This document shows, in pieces, positions 42,765 through 50,687 of a DNA stretch of 64,000 nucleotides. Position 1 is the stretch's first letter. Each line of letters begins with the position of its first letter. Origin of the DNA: DASZWJ01 sp963813895 (GTDB taxonomy: Bacteria > Pseudomonadota > Gammaproteobacteria > JAURND01). The stretch is taken from contig CAWFAS010000004.1 in NCBI GenBank assembly GCA_963813895.1, forward strand, positions 62,001-126,000, in the 5' to 3' direction. The notes beneath the pieces were generated by a model that was given only the letters and a program-made list of their open reading frames with translations, searched no databases and had not been told where the DNA came from. The translations under genes and the position numbers were made by a program.

Positions 42765-42805
42765 ATGATTGAATAATAATCCATTTTATTGAATAATTAT
42801 TCAAT
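42765..42805. promoter_or_regulatory. tandem ARG boxes (ArgR operator) between argC and argF
   Basis: The box at 42788-42805 reads ATTGAATAATTATTCAAT, a perfect 18-bp palindrome matching the known ARG box TGAATNNNNATTCA. A second, weaker box (ATTGAATAATAATCCAT) starts near 42768, about 20 bp away, the close pairing used by the ArgR hexamer. The pair lies in the 114-bp gap between the divergent argCJB and argFGH units, so one operator can repress both when arginine is plentiful. The argR gene is not in the window. Confidence 0.88.
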
Positions 42806-42855
42806 CATAAACCAGACAAGGACGCAAGCGCTTTCTATTTATAGGCACCCATGAA

Positions 42856-43767
42856 ATGAAACCACCACTACATTATTTAACAGGGGAAGAATTAAATTCT
42901 GTACAAACCAAAATGGTATTACAATCTGCCCTACGACTTAAAAAAAATCGTCAGCACCGAGTAGCAACACAACACCTGCGCGGGCAACATTTGGCGCTCC
43001 TGTTTGACAAACCTTCGTTGCGAACCCGCTTCAGCTTCACCATCGCCATGCGCGAGCTCGGGGGTGACGTCGTTGAAAGTGTAGCCGACACTAGAAAAGT
43101 AGAATTGCCTGAAGATCAGGCCAGAGTATTGGGTGGTTATTGTCAGGCAATTATGGTGCGCACTTTCGCAGATGAGCAGCTGGAGAGAATGGCGACAGTC
43201 TCCCCCGTCCCGGTCATTAATGGCTTGTCAAATCTGCACCACCCCTGCCAGATATTGTCGGACTTGCTGACATTATTAGAAATGTTTGGCAAGTTGACTG
43301 GCCTCACTATCGCGTATGTGGGCGATGGTAATAATATCCTGCACAGTCTGCTATTAATAGCGCCCACCTTAGGAATAAATATACATTATTGCTGCCCAAA
43401 AACACGCGAGCCTGATAGCAAGGTACTGGGCCGGGCGCGAAAGAATACCGACCACAGCACGGGTCAAATCAAAGCCTTTACTACCCCGGAACAGGCGGTT
43501 ACTAACGCCCATGCGGTTTACACCGACGTTTGGACCAGCATGGGGTTTGAACAAAGTAGTGAATATTTATTTACTGGTTTTCAAGTAAATGAACAGTTAA
43601 TGGACAAAGCGCGACCCGAAGCAGTGTTTATGCATTGCTTACCCATGGAACGTGGTAAGGAAGTCAGTCATACTTTGCCCGATCAAGCCTGTTCGGTGGT
43701 CTTTGCGCAAAGTGAAAATCGCTTGCATGTGCAAAAAGCGTTGTTACTTTATTTGATGGCGTCTTAA
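42856..43767 (+). CDS. argF: ornithine carbamoyltransferase ArgF
   Basis: ArgF joins carbamoyl phosphate and ornithine to give citrulline. The 303-residue protein shows the carbamoyl-phosphate site as KPSLRTRFSF (the Leu form of the STRT motif, also seen in other anabolic enzymes), the ornithine side as NGLSNLHHPCQ, VGDGNNILHSLL and the HCLP motif MHCLPMERG. The ATG at 42856 is used; another ATG five bases earlier is out of frame. It starts argFGH. Confidence 0.95.
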   Translation: MKPPLHYLTGEELNSVQTKMVLQSALRLKKNRQHRVATQHLRGQHLALLFDKPSLRTRFSFTIAMRELGGDVVESVADTRKVELPEDQARVLGGYCQAIMVRTFADEQLERMATVSPVPVINGLSNLHHPCQILSDLLTLLEMFGKLTGLTIAYVGDGNNILHSLLLIAPTLGINIHYCCPKTREPDSKVLGRARKNTDHSTGQIKAFTTPEQAVTNAHAVYTDVWTSMGFEQSSEYLFTGFQVNEQLMDKARPEAVFMHCLPMERGKEVSHTLPDQACSVVFAQSENRLHVQKALLLYLMAS

Positions 43768-43824
43768 TATCGTAAATTTGTAAATTTAAACAAAGCAACT
43801 GTACCCAAACCGGAGACCTCATAA

Positions 43825-45030
43825 ATGAACAAAAAAGTAATTTTAGCCTACTCTGGCGGCCTCGATACTTCTTGCGCTATAAAATGGCTGCAAGAAAAAT
43901 ATTCCCTTGAGGTAATCGCAGTCTCCGTCGACGTGGGCGAAGGTAAATCACTGCAAGCTATTGAACAAAAAGCGCTACAGGTTGGAGCAGAAAAATGCTA
44001 CGTGCTGCCCTTAGAAGAAATATTTGCTGAAGAATATATCCTGCCCGCTCTCAAAGCTAATGCCCTTTATGAAGGCGTTTATCCGCTGGTATCCGCCCTA
44101 TCTAGGCCGTTAATCGCCAAAACCTTGGTCACCATTGCCAAATCGGAAGGAGCGGTTGCGGTGGCCCATGGTTGCACGGGCAAGGGTAATGATCAGGTGC
44201 GTTTTGATGTCAGCATTCATTCTTTAGCCCCAGAACTACAGATTATTGCCCCGCAACGCGAACATCCGACCTCACGTGAGGAGGCTATCAGCTATGCTAA
44301 TAAACATCATATACCGTTACCTATTGATCTGGACAATCCGTACAGCATTGATCAAAACCTATGGGGACGCAGTTGTGAATGCGGCGCCTTAGAAGACCCA
44401 TGGGCCGCACCGCCAGAAGGAGCTTATGCCTTAACTAATTCAATTGACAAAGCCCCAGCCGCTGCAGAAGAAATTACCATTGAATTTTTACAGGGCAAAC
44501 CCATAGCCCTCAACCACCAACCATTAAGCCTGAGCAAATTAATTACTGAGCTGAACCTTATCGCTGGCAACCATGGCGTGGGCCGAATTGACCATATTGA
44601 AAACCGCCTGATAGGCATCAAATCCCGCGAAGTATATGAAGCACCAGGGGCCATTACTTTAATTACTGCACATAAAGCATTAGAAGCCTTAACCTTGGTA
44701 CGCGAAGTGGCTGCATTCAAGCCGTTTATCGAACAACGCTTTGCCAATCTAGTTTATGAAGGATTATGGTTCTCACCGTTACGCCCCGCATTGCTGAGCT
44801 TTATTGACACTACGCAAAAAAATGTGACTGGCAAAGTGCGTATGAAATTACACAAAGGACATGCCACAGTCACCGGAAGAGAATCGCCATTTTCTTTATA
44901 CAAAAAGGCATTAGCTACCTACAATGCCGAAGACCAGTTTGATCATCACGCTGCCCTGGGATTTATCAAACTATGGGGCTTACCAACACAAATTTACCAG
45001 TCAACGCAGGATCTGGAAATTAATGGCTAA
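43825..45030 (+). CDS. argG: argininosuccinate synthase ArgG
   Basis: ArgG condenses citrulline and aspartate using ATP. The 401-residue protein has the N-type pyrophosphatase loop AYSGGLDTSCAI at 8-19, HGCTGKGNDQVRF, the NLWGRSCECGALEDP motif and the C-terminal oligomerisation arm. A GGAGACC sequence precedes the ATG. Its final eight bases overlap the start of argH in another frame, which couples translation of the two last enzymes of the pathway. Confidence 0.97.
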   Translation: MNKKVILAYSGGLDTSCAIKWLQEKYSLEVIAVSVDVGEGKSLQAIEQKALQVGAEKCYVLPLEEIFAEEYILPALKANALYEGVYPLVSALSRPLIAKTLVTIAKSEGAVAVAHGCTGKGNDQVRFDVSIHSLAPELQIIAPQREHPTSREEAISYANKHHIPLPIDLDNPYSIDQNLWGRSCECGALEDPWAAPPEGAYALTNSIDKAPAAAEEITIEFLQGKPIALNHQPLSLSKLITELNLIAGNHGVGRIDHIENRLIGIKSREVYEAPGAITLITAHKALEALTLVREVAAFKPFIEQRFANLVYEGLWFSPLRPALLSFIDTTQKNVTGKVRMKLHKGHATVTGRESPFSLYKKALATYNAEDQFDHHAALGFIKLWGLPTQIYQSTQDLEING

Positions 45031-46489
45031 CCAACTTAAACAACAAAAGCTCTGGGGCGGCAGATTTATCAGTAGTACCAACACAGAGGTAGAACATTTT
45101 CTAGCATCGATTCACTTCGACTGCGAACTGGCGGGTGATGACATCTTAGGTAGCATGGCGCATGCCGCCATGCTAGCGCATTGTGGCATTATTACTGACG
45201 CGGAAAATACGACTTTACAAGAAGGTCTACGTATTATTGCCGCAAAAATAAGTGCAGGTCAGGCAGATTTCAATGTCAGCGACGAAGATATCCATATGAA
45301 TATCGAACGATTGTTACATGCGACTATCGGTGATATTGCAGGCAAGTTACACACCGCCCGCAGCCGCAATGATCAGGTAGCGTTGGATATGCACTTATAT
45401 CTACGACGCCAGACACTAGTAATCGCTGAACTGCTCACACAACTAAGTACTATCCTGCTCAGCTTAGCCACACAGCATCAAGGCGTCATTTTACCAGGCT
45501 ACACCCACCTGCAACGCGCACAGCCCATCTATTTATCCTTACATTTTCTAGCCTATATTGCCATGCTGCAGCGTGATGTAGCTCGGCTTAAAGACAGTTG
45601 GCAGCGAGTCAATCAATCGCCATTGGGGGCAGCGGCCCTGGCAGGCACATCCTACCCGACCCTTCCAGATATTGTCGCTCAAAGGCTTGGCTTCGACGGG
45701 GTATATGCCAACAGTATTGATGCGGTAAGTGATCGAGATTTTGTGGTGGAATTTCTCGCATGCGCTGCCTTAATCATGCTGCATATCTCGCGGCTTAGCG
45801 AAGAACTCATTTTGTGGAGTAGCCAGGAATTTGCTTTCATCCGTCTGGATGATGCCTACTGCACGGGCAGCAGTATTATGCCACAAAAGAAAAATCCGGA
45901 TATTCCGGAATTGGCGCGAGGTAAAACCGGTCGCGTGTACGGCGCTTTGTTGAGTGTGCTAACTATGCTCAAAGGCTTACCTTTGGCTTATAATAAAGAC
46001 CTGCAAGAAGATAAAGAACCTCTATTTGATACTATTAAAACCCTACGCAGCACTTTGACTATATTCTCCCCTTTGTTAGCTACTTTAACGGTCAATGAGA
46101 CTCAGATGCGTGCAGCCCTGGACAGCGGATTTTTAAATGCCACAGATCTTGCCGACTATTTGACGCAAAGTGGCCTTCCTTTTCGCATAGCTCATCACCA
46201 GGTGGGCAAGATGGTCGCTTATTGCACCGAGAAAAAATGTCACCTGGGGGAAATGTCATTACAAGAAATGCAGCAGTTTGCGCCTGATCTAACTGCTGAG
46301 GTTTTCCAAATACTTAACCTTGAAGATAGTGTCGCGAAACGCAATAAATTAGCTGAAACTAAACAGTGCTCCATTAGCCAACAATTAGCTGAAGCTGAGG
46401 CCAGATTAATTAATGATAGACGTTGGATCAGTGATAAATATACACTATTGGATAACGTATCGAGGACATTTGGAATAACTCCATCTTGA
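45023..46489 (+). CDS. argH: argininosuccinate lyase ArgH
   Basis: ArgH splits argininosuccinate into arginine and fumarate. The ATG at 45023 gives 488 residues beginning MANQLKQQKLWGGRF, which matches the family; a longer open frame upstream lies inside argG and is not used. Motifs include SDEDIHMNIE, ARSRNDQVALD, the histidine-bearing GYTHLQRAQP and the mobile signature GSSIMPQKKNP starting at Gly282, with the catalytic Ser283. The frame overlaps argG by 8 bp. Half-palindromes follow the stop. Confidence 0.97.
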   Translation: MANQLKQQKLWGGRFISSTNTEVEHFLASIHFDCELAGDDILGSMAHAAMLAHCGIITDAENTTLQEGLRIIAAKISAGQADFNVSDEDIHMNIERLLHATIGDIAGKLHTARSRNDQVALDMHLYLRRQTLVIAELLTQLSTILLSLATQHQGVILPGYTHLQRAQPIYLSLHFLAYIAMLQRDVARLKDSWQRVNQSPLGAAALAGTSYPTLPDIVAQRLGFDGVYANSIDAVSDRDFVVEFLACAALIMLHISRLSEELILWSSQEFAFIRLDDAYCTGSSIMPQKKNPDIPELARGKTGRVYGALLSVLTMLKGLPLAYNKDLQEDKEPLFDTIKTLRSTLTIFSPLLATLTVNETQMRAALDSGFLNATDLADYLTQSGLPFRIAHHQVGKMVAYCTEKKCHLGEMSLQEMQQFAPDLTAEVFQILNLEDSVAKRNKLAETKQCSISQQLAEAEARLINDRRWISDKYTLLDNVSRTFGITPS

Positions 46490-46549
46490 GCGTAATGGGG
46501 TCAGCGTAATGGGGCCAAGACTTGACCCCATTACGCTTCTAGTGGCAAC
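46489..46549. repeat. hairpin with a doubled left arm plus a family A tip remnant
   Basis: AGCGTAATGGGGTCA and then GCGTAATGGGGCCAAG stand in tandem, and either can pair with CTTGACCCCATTACGCT at 46521-46537. The following CTTCTAGTGGCAAC matches the outer tip of the family A elements but has no partner. It looks like a rearranged or partly deleted element just after argH, and it may end the argFGH transcript. Confidence 0.65.
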
Positions 46550-46581
46550 CCTATCCAAAATTTTTTTAGGAGCCATCAGCA

Positions 46582-47328
46582 ATGAAAGTCCTAGTTTCCG
46601 TAAAACGTGTAGTCGACTTTAATGTACGCGTGCGAGTCAAAGCCGACCTCACCGGTGTGGAAACTAATAATATCAAAATGTCGATAAACCCCTTCGATGA
46701 GATAGCCATTGAGGAAGCGCTGCGTTTAAAAGAAGCCGGCCTGGTTACTGAAATCATTGCCGTTTCTCTAGGCAATGCCGCCTGCCAAGAAACATTACGT
46801 ACTGCAATGGCTGCAGGTGCTGACCGCGGCATATTGGTGCAAACCGACCAAGAACTGCAACCCTTAGCGGTTGCTAAATTATTGCGGCAAATCGCCTTAA
46901 ATGAAGCTCCAGGATTAGTGTTATTGGGAAAACAAGCCATTGATGATGACTGCAACCAGACCGGCCAGATGCTGGCAGCCTTATTAAATTGGCCACAAGC
47001 CACATTCGCCTCTAGCCTAAAATTAATGGATAAGTCCGCAGAAGTCACCCGTGAAGTGGATGGTGGGCTGGAGACTATACGCGTGCATTTACCCGCAGTA
47101 GTGACCACCGATCTGCGGTTAAATCAGCCACGCTATATTTCCTTACCTAATATTATGAAAGCTAAACAAAAAAAACTGGATATAATCACTCCTGAAGCAC
47201 TAGGGGTGGATATTGCCCCACGGCTTATAACACAAAAAGTCGCACCCCCACCCAGCAGAAAAGCAGGCGTGAAAGTAAACTCAGTGCAGGAATTGGTATC
47301 AAAACTAAAGGAAAGTGGGGTATTGTAA
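46582..47328 (+). CDS. etfB: electron transfer flavoprotein beta subunit
   Basis: EtfB binds AMP and, with EtfA, carries electrons from acyl-CoA dehydrogenases such as FadE to ETF-ubiquinone oxidoreductase. The 248-residue protein has KVLVSVKRVVDFN at its start, NPFDEIAIEEALRLKE, LLGKQAIDDDCNQTGQMLA and the conserved recognition-loop region PRYISLPNIMKAKQK. TTTTTTAGGAG precedes the ATG. A nested palindrome separates it from etfA, unlike the usual tight pair. Confidence 0.96.
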   Translation: MKVLVSVKRVVDFNVRVRVKADLTGVETNNIKMSINPFDEIAIEEALRLKEAGLVTEIIAVSLGNAACQETLRTAMAAGADRGILVQTDQELQPLAVAKLLRQIALNEAPGLVLLGKQAIDDDCNQTGQMLAALLNWPQATFASSLKLMDKSAEVTREVDGGLETIRVHLPAVVTTDLRLNQPRYISLPNIMKAKQKKLDIITPEALGVDIAPRLITQKVAPPPSRKAGVKVNSVQELVSKLKESGVL

Positions 47329-47332
47329 ATAC

Positions 47333-47526
47333 GTAACTATTCAGCATCCTAGCTGAGAAGCCAATAGAGACCGCCCCCATCCTAACCTTCCCCCGCAAGC
47401 GGGGGAAGGAACTGTTGGGCAGAAAACTAAAAGTCCGCACCTTACAATCCTTCCCCCGCTTGCGGGGGAAGGTTAGGATGGGGGGCAGTCTCTATTGGCT
47501 CTTTGGTTAACATACTGAATAGTTAT
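47333..47526. repeat. composite palindrome: family E tips around a family A element
   Basis: The outer tips GTAACTATTCAGCAT and ATACTGAATAGTTAT are those of family E (132-213, 26855-26946). Inside them, 47359-47500 is a family A element starting AGCCAATAGAGACCGCCCCC with GCAAGC/GCTTGC hairpins. The combination lies between etfB and etfA. A single arm of the same E tip also occurs at 59394-59408 and near 80-97. Confidence 0.85.
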
Positions 47527-47550
47527 GAAAATACATTCTCATGGAATTCT

Positions 47551-48492
47551 ATGCCCATACTCATAATCGCAGAACACGATAATCAGCAGTTAAAGCCCGC
47601 CACTCTGCCCGTCATTACAGCGGCCTCACAACTATCCAAAGAGATAATGGTGCTCATTGCAGGTCATCGTTGTCATTCCGTAACTCAAGAAATAGCCAGA
47701 ATAGCCGGAGTAACTGAGGTTTTAGTGGCAGATAATCCAGTATATGCCCACCTTTTAGCCGAAAATCTGTCGCAACTCATTGTTGAGCAGGCCTCCAATT
47801 TTAGTCATATACTTGCCCCAGCAACCGCATTTGGTAAAAACCTACTGCCACGTGTCGCCGCACTATTGGACGTTGCGCAAATCTCAGATGTAGTCCACAT
47901 TATAGCTGCAGACACATTTGTACGTCCTATCTATGCTGGGAATGCACTGGCCACTGTGCAAAGCAAAGATACCAAGATTGTCCTGACAGTACGCACCACA
48001 GCTTTTGCTCCAGCCACTGCTGGAGGCAATGCCGCAACTATAACAGTCGTCGCTAGTGTCATCGAGAATACAGCCAGCCAATGGGTTTCAATGACCCAAA
48101 GTACACAGGAACGACCTGAGTTGACGGCAGCGCGAATTATTATCTCCGGCGGTCGAGGTTTACAGAGTGCAGAAAATTTCAAACTATTAGATAAGATTGC
48201 AGATCGTTTAAATGCCGGCATTGGCGCGTCACGAGCTGCAGTAGATGCAGGATTTGCTCCTAATGACTGGCAGGTCGGCCAGACCGGTAAAGTGGTAGCG
48301 CCAGAACTCTACATAGCCGTAGGGATTTCCGGGGCGATACAACATTTGGCCGGCATGAAAGAAAGCAAGGTTATTGTGGCCATTAATAAAGATCCCGACG
48401 CACCCATTTTTCAAATAGCAGATTTTGGTCTTGTAGGAGATTTGTTTCAAATTCTGCCGGAGTTGGATAAGGCTCTGGCAAATAATAATTAA
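47551..48492 (+). CDS. etfA: electron transfer flavoprotein alpha subunit
   Basis: EtfA binds the FAD of the heterodimer. The start at 47551 is chosen because the product then begins MPILIIAEHDNQQLKPATL, as in the family; an upstream in-frame start lies inside the palindrome. The 313-residue protein has the N-terminal domain and the C-terminal FAD domain with ISGGRGLQSAENF, VGQTGKVVAPELYIA, GISGAIQHLAGM and AINKDPDAPIFQIADFGLVGD cut here as NKDPDAPIF. It pairs with etfB 222 bp upstream. Confidence 0.96.
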   Translation: MPILIIAEHDNQQLKPATLPVITAASQLSKEIMVLIAGHRCHSVTQEIARIAGVTEVLVADNPVYAHLLAENLSQLIVEQASNFSHILAPATAFGKNLLPRVAALLDVAQISDVVHIIAADTFVRPIYAGNALATVQSKDTKIVLTVRTTAFAPATAGGNAATITVVASVIENTASQWVSMTQSTQERPELTAARIIISGGRGLQSAENFKLLDKIADRLNAGIGASRAAVDAGFAPNDWQVGQTGKVVAPELYIAVGISGAIQHLAGMKESKVIVAINKDPDAPIFQIADFGLVGDLFQILPELDKALANNN

Positions 48493-48506
48493 GAAATTAC
48501 CCTACC

Positions 48507-48686
48507 AGAAACTAGAGTCTGCCCTCACAGCTCCCCTGGCACGTCGTCCCGCGGCTTGTCCGCGGGATCCAGAAAGAGCCTAAAAGCCGCTGAGAGGGCG
48601 AGGAACATTTGCCAAACCCCTGGATCCCGCGGACAAGCCGCGGGACGACGTGCCAGGAGGGAGCTGTGAGGGCAGCTCCTAGTTCT
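48507..48686. repeat. composite palindrome: family A-like tips around a family B core
   Basis: The outer arms start AGAAACTAGAGTCTGCCCTC and end GGGCAGCTCCTAGTTCT, close to the family A tip (ACTAGAGACTGCC). The middle holds GGCACGTCGTCCCGCGGCTT paired with its complement AAGCCGCGGGACGACGTGCC, a family B core. It lies between etfA and ald. Compared with the copy at 30594, both arms carry the same change (CTACGTCG to GCACGTCG), so pairing is kept. Confidence 0.85.
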
Positions 48687-48724
48687 ACTATTGTATATAA
48701 ACTCACATTTTACAGGAGCTACAC

Positions 48725-49855
48725 ATGTTAATCGGAGTACCTAAAGAAATAAAAAAGGGTGAATTTAGAGTGGGAATGGCGCCCAACAGCGTGCATGAAC
48801 TTGTGTCACAGGGGCATAAAGTAATAGTCGAGAAAGGTGCTGGGGAAGGGATTGAATGCCTGGATACACACTATGAAGCGGCTGGCGCAGAAATCATCAG
48901 TTCAGCTCAAGCGTTATACACCCGAGCAGAAATGATAGTTAAAGTTAAAGAGCCGCAGCAACAAGAATGTGAATGGTTACACGAAAATCAGATCCTATTT
49001 GCTTATTTACACCTGGCTGCTGATTCTGAATTGACAGCAGCTTTAATCAGGTCCAAATGTATCGCTATTGCCTATGAAACAGTGACAGATGCTAGAGGCG
49101 GCTTACCCTTATTATCGCCCATGAGTGAGGTGGCCGGTCGCCTGGCAATCCAAGCGGGAGCACAAGCACTGGAAAAAATGCGCGGTGGACGTGGCATTTT
49201 GTTAGGGGGTGTACCAGGGGTTGAGCCGGCAAATGTAGTGGTTATAGGGGGTGGCGTGGTAGGCACCAATGCGGCACGTATGGCAATGGGCCAGGAAGCG
49301 CGCGTTACAGTGCTAGATAAATCTCTGCAACGCTTGCAAGAGCTCGATTTTCAGTTTGGTTCGAAATTATGCACCATCTTTGCGACGCGCGCCGCCATAC
49401 AACAATACGTGTTACATGCGGATTTGGTAATTGGCGCCGTATTAGTACCCGGCGGTACTGCTCCTAAATTAGTGACCAAGAAAATGCTGAGCCAAATGCA
49501 TCCCGGCTCAGTTATTGTCGATGTGGCCATTGATCAGGGAGGGTGCTTTGAAACGTCACACCCCACCTCCCACGACAACCCCACCTTTGTGTTGGATGGT
49601 GTAGTCCACTATTGTGTAACCAATATGCCAGGTGCCGTGCCTCGTACTTCAACCTTTGCTTTAAATAATGCAACCCTGCCTTTCATTGTCACCTTGGCCA
49701 ACAAAGGCGTTGAGGCAGCCTTGAAAAGCGATGCTCATCTATCGCACGGCCTTAATGTTTATAAAGGCAAGGTAACCCACCCTGCGGTAGCAGCCAGCTT
49801 GGACTTAGAATATAGTCCTGGTGAAATTTATTGTTCTCAAGCTGCGCAATTATGA
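48725..49855 (+). CDS. ald: alanine dehydrogenase
   Basis: Ald interconverts L-alanine and pyruvate plus ammonia with NAD. The 376-residue protein starts MLIGVPKEIKKGEFRVGM and has MIVKVKEPQ with the substrate-binding Lys, LHLAAD with the catalytic His, and the NAD loop GGGVVGTNAARMA near 176-188. The later NMPGAVPRTST segment and the C-terminal HPAVAASL are also typical. ACAGGAG lies upstream of the ATG. The stop overlaps the pncA start by four bases (ATGA). Confidence 0.96.
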   Translation: MLIGVPKEIKKGEFRVGMAPNSVHELVSQGHKVIVEKGAGEGIECLDTHYEAAGAEIISSAQALYTRAEMIVKVKEPQQQECEWLHENQILFAYLHLAADSELTAALIRSKCIAIAYETVTDARGGLPLLSPMSEVAGRLAIQAGAQALEKMRGGRGILLGGVPGVEPANVVVIGGGVVGTNAARMAMGQEARVTVLDKSLQRLQELDFQFGSKLCTIFATRAAIQQYVLHADLVIGAVLVPGGTAPKLVTKKMLSQMHPGSVIVDVAIDQGGCFETSHPTSHDNPTFVLDGVVHYCVTNMPGAVPRTSTFALNNATLPFIVTLANKGVEAALKSDAHLSHGLNVYKGKVTHPAVAASLDLEYSPGEIYCSQAAQL

Positions 49856-50433
49856 AACACGCATTTAAAACAGGCGATGCATTATTAATTGTTGATCCAC
49901 AAAATGATTTTATGCCTGGAGGCGCACTGGCGGTAACGGGCGGTGACGCTATTATACCCATTTTAAATGAATGGATCGCAGTTGCACAAAAGTCAAATAT
50001 CCCCATCATCATCTCACGCGACTGGCATCCTCCACACCATATCAGCTTTAAAGAACGCGGCGGAAAATGGCCAGCACACTGCATACAAAACACGCATGGT
50101 GCAGAATTTCATAAACAACTCGTTCTACCCAGTAATGCTATTATAGTTAACAAAGCCTTTTTAGCCGACCAGGATGCTTATTCTGCTTTTGATGGAGTAT
50201 TAGCCGACTCTCAAACCACGCTTCCCGATAAATTACGCAGCATGGGGATTAAACGCGTCTGGATAGCCGGTCTCGCCTTAGATTACTGCGTGTATTACAG
50301 CGCTATTAGCGCTCATGAACTTGGCTTTGAATTCCATGTCATCATGCCTGCGTGCCGCGCAATTGCAGAGGACAGTGCGCGTAAAGCGCTAGAACATATG
50401 CAACGGCTGGGGGTTTTGCTAGAGAAAGATTAG
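49852..50433 (+). CDS. pncA: nicotinamidase
   Basis: PncA deamidates nicotinamide to nicotinate for NAD salvage. The ATG at 49852 overlaps the ald stop and gives 193 residues. The cysteine-hydrolase triad is visible as Asp15 (LIVDPQNDF), Lys101 (IVNKAF) and Cys146 (LALDYCVYYS). Metal ligands are in RDWHPPHH (Asp57, His59, His63). The spacing fits true nicotinamidases better than isochorismatases. Coupling to ald may link NAD supply to the NAD-using dehydrogenase, which is inference. Confidence 0.93.
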   Translation: MKHAFKTGDALLIVDPQNDFMPGGALAVTGGDAIIPILNEWIAVAQKSNIPIIISRDWHPPHHISFKERGGKWPAHCIQNTHGAEFHKQLVLPSNAIIVNKAFLADQDAYSAFDGVLADSQTTLPDKLRSMGIKRVWIAGLALDYCVYYSAISAHELGFEFHVIMPACRAIAEDSARKALEHMQRLGVLLEKD

Positions 50434-50460
50434 GGCTATCTCGGGTAGCCAAATATTGAG

Positions 50461-50622
50461 GTGCCTCTGGAAACTGCCCCCATCCTAACCTTCCCCCGCA
50501 AGCGGGGGAAGGGACTGATTGGGCAGGAAGTAAAGTTATGCACCAAATCCTAATACAGCTCGAGTAAATTCCTTCCCCCGCCTGCGGGGGAAGGTTAGGA
50601 TGGGGGCAGCTTCTAGAGGCAC
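50461..50622. repeat. palindromic repeat, family A (pncA-mutL gap)
   Basis: The tips are GTGCCTCTGGAAACTGCCCC and GGGGCAGCTTCTAGAGGCAC, around two nested hairpins. One base of the right inner hairpin (CCTGC in place of CTTGC) breaks perfect symmetry. It lies between the converging pncA and mutL genes. Confidence 0.87.
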
Positions 50623-50687
50623 TATGATTAAGTGTGGCAAAAATATATCATAGGTTTCAGCCCAAGAATGCATTCCTCCGCTCAAAC

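Noticed and set aside
46566..47108. Long opposite-strand open frame over etfB
   Set aside because: etfB is unambiguous; the antisense frame has low-complexity composition and no start signal.
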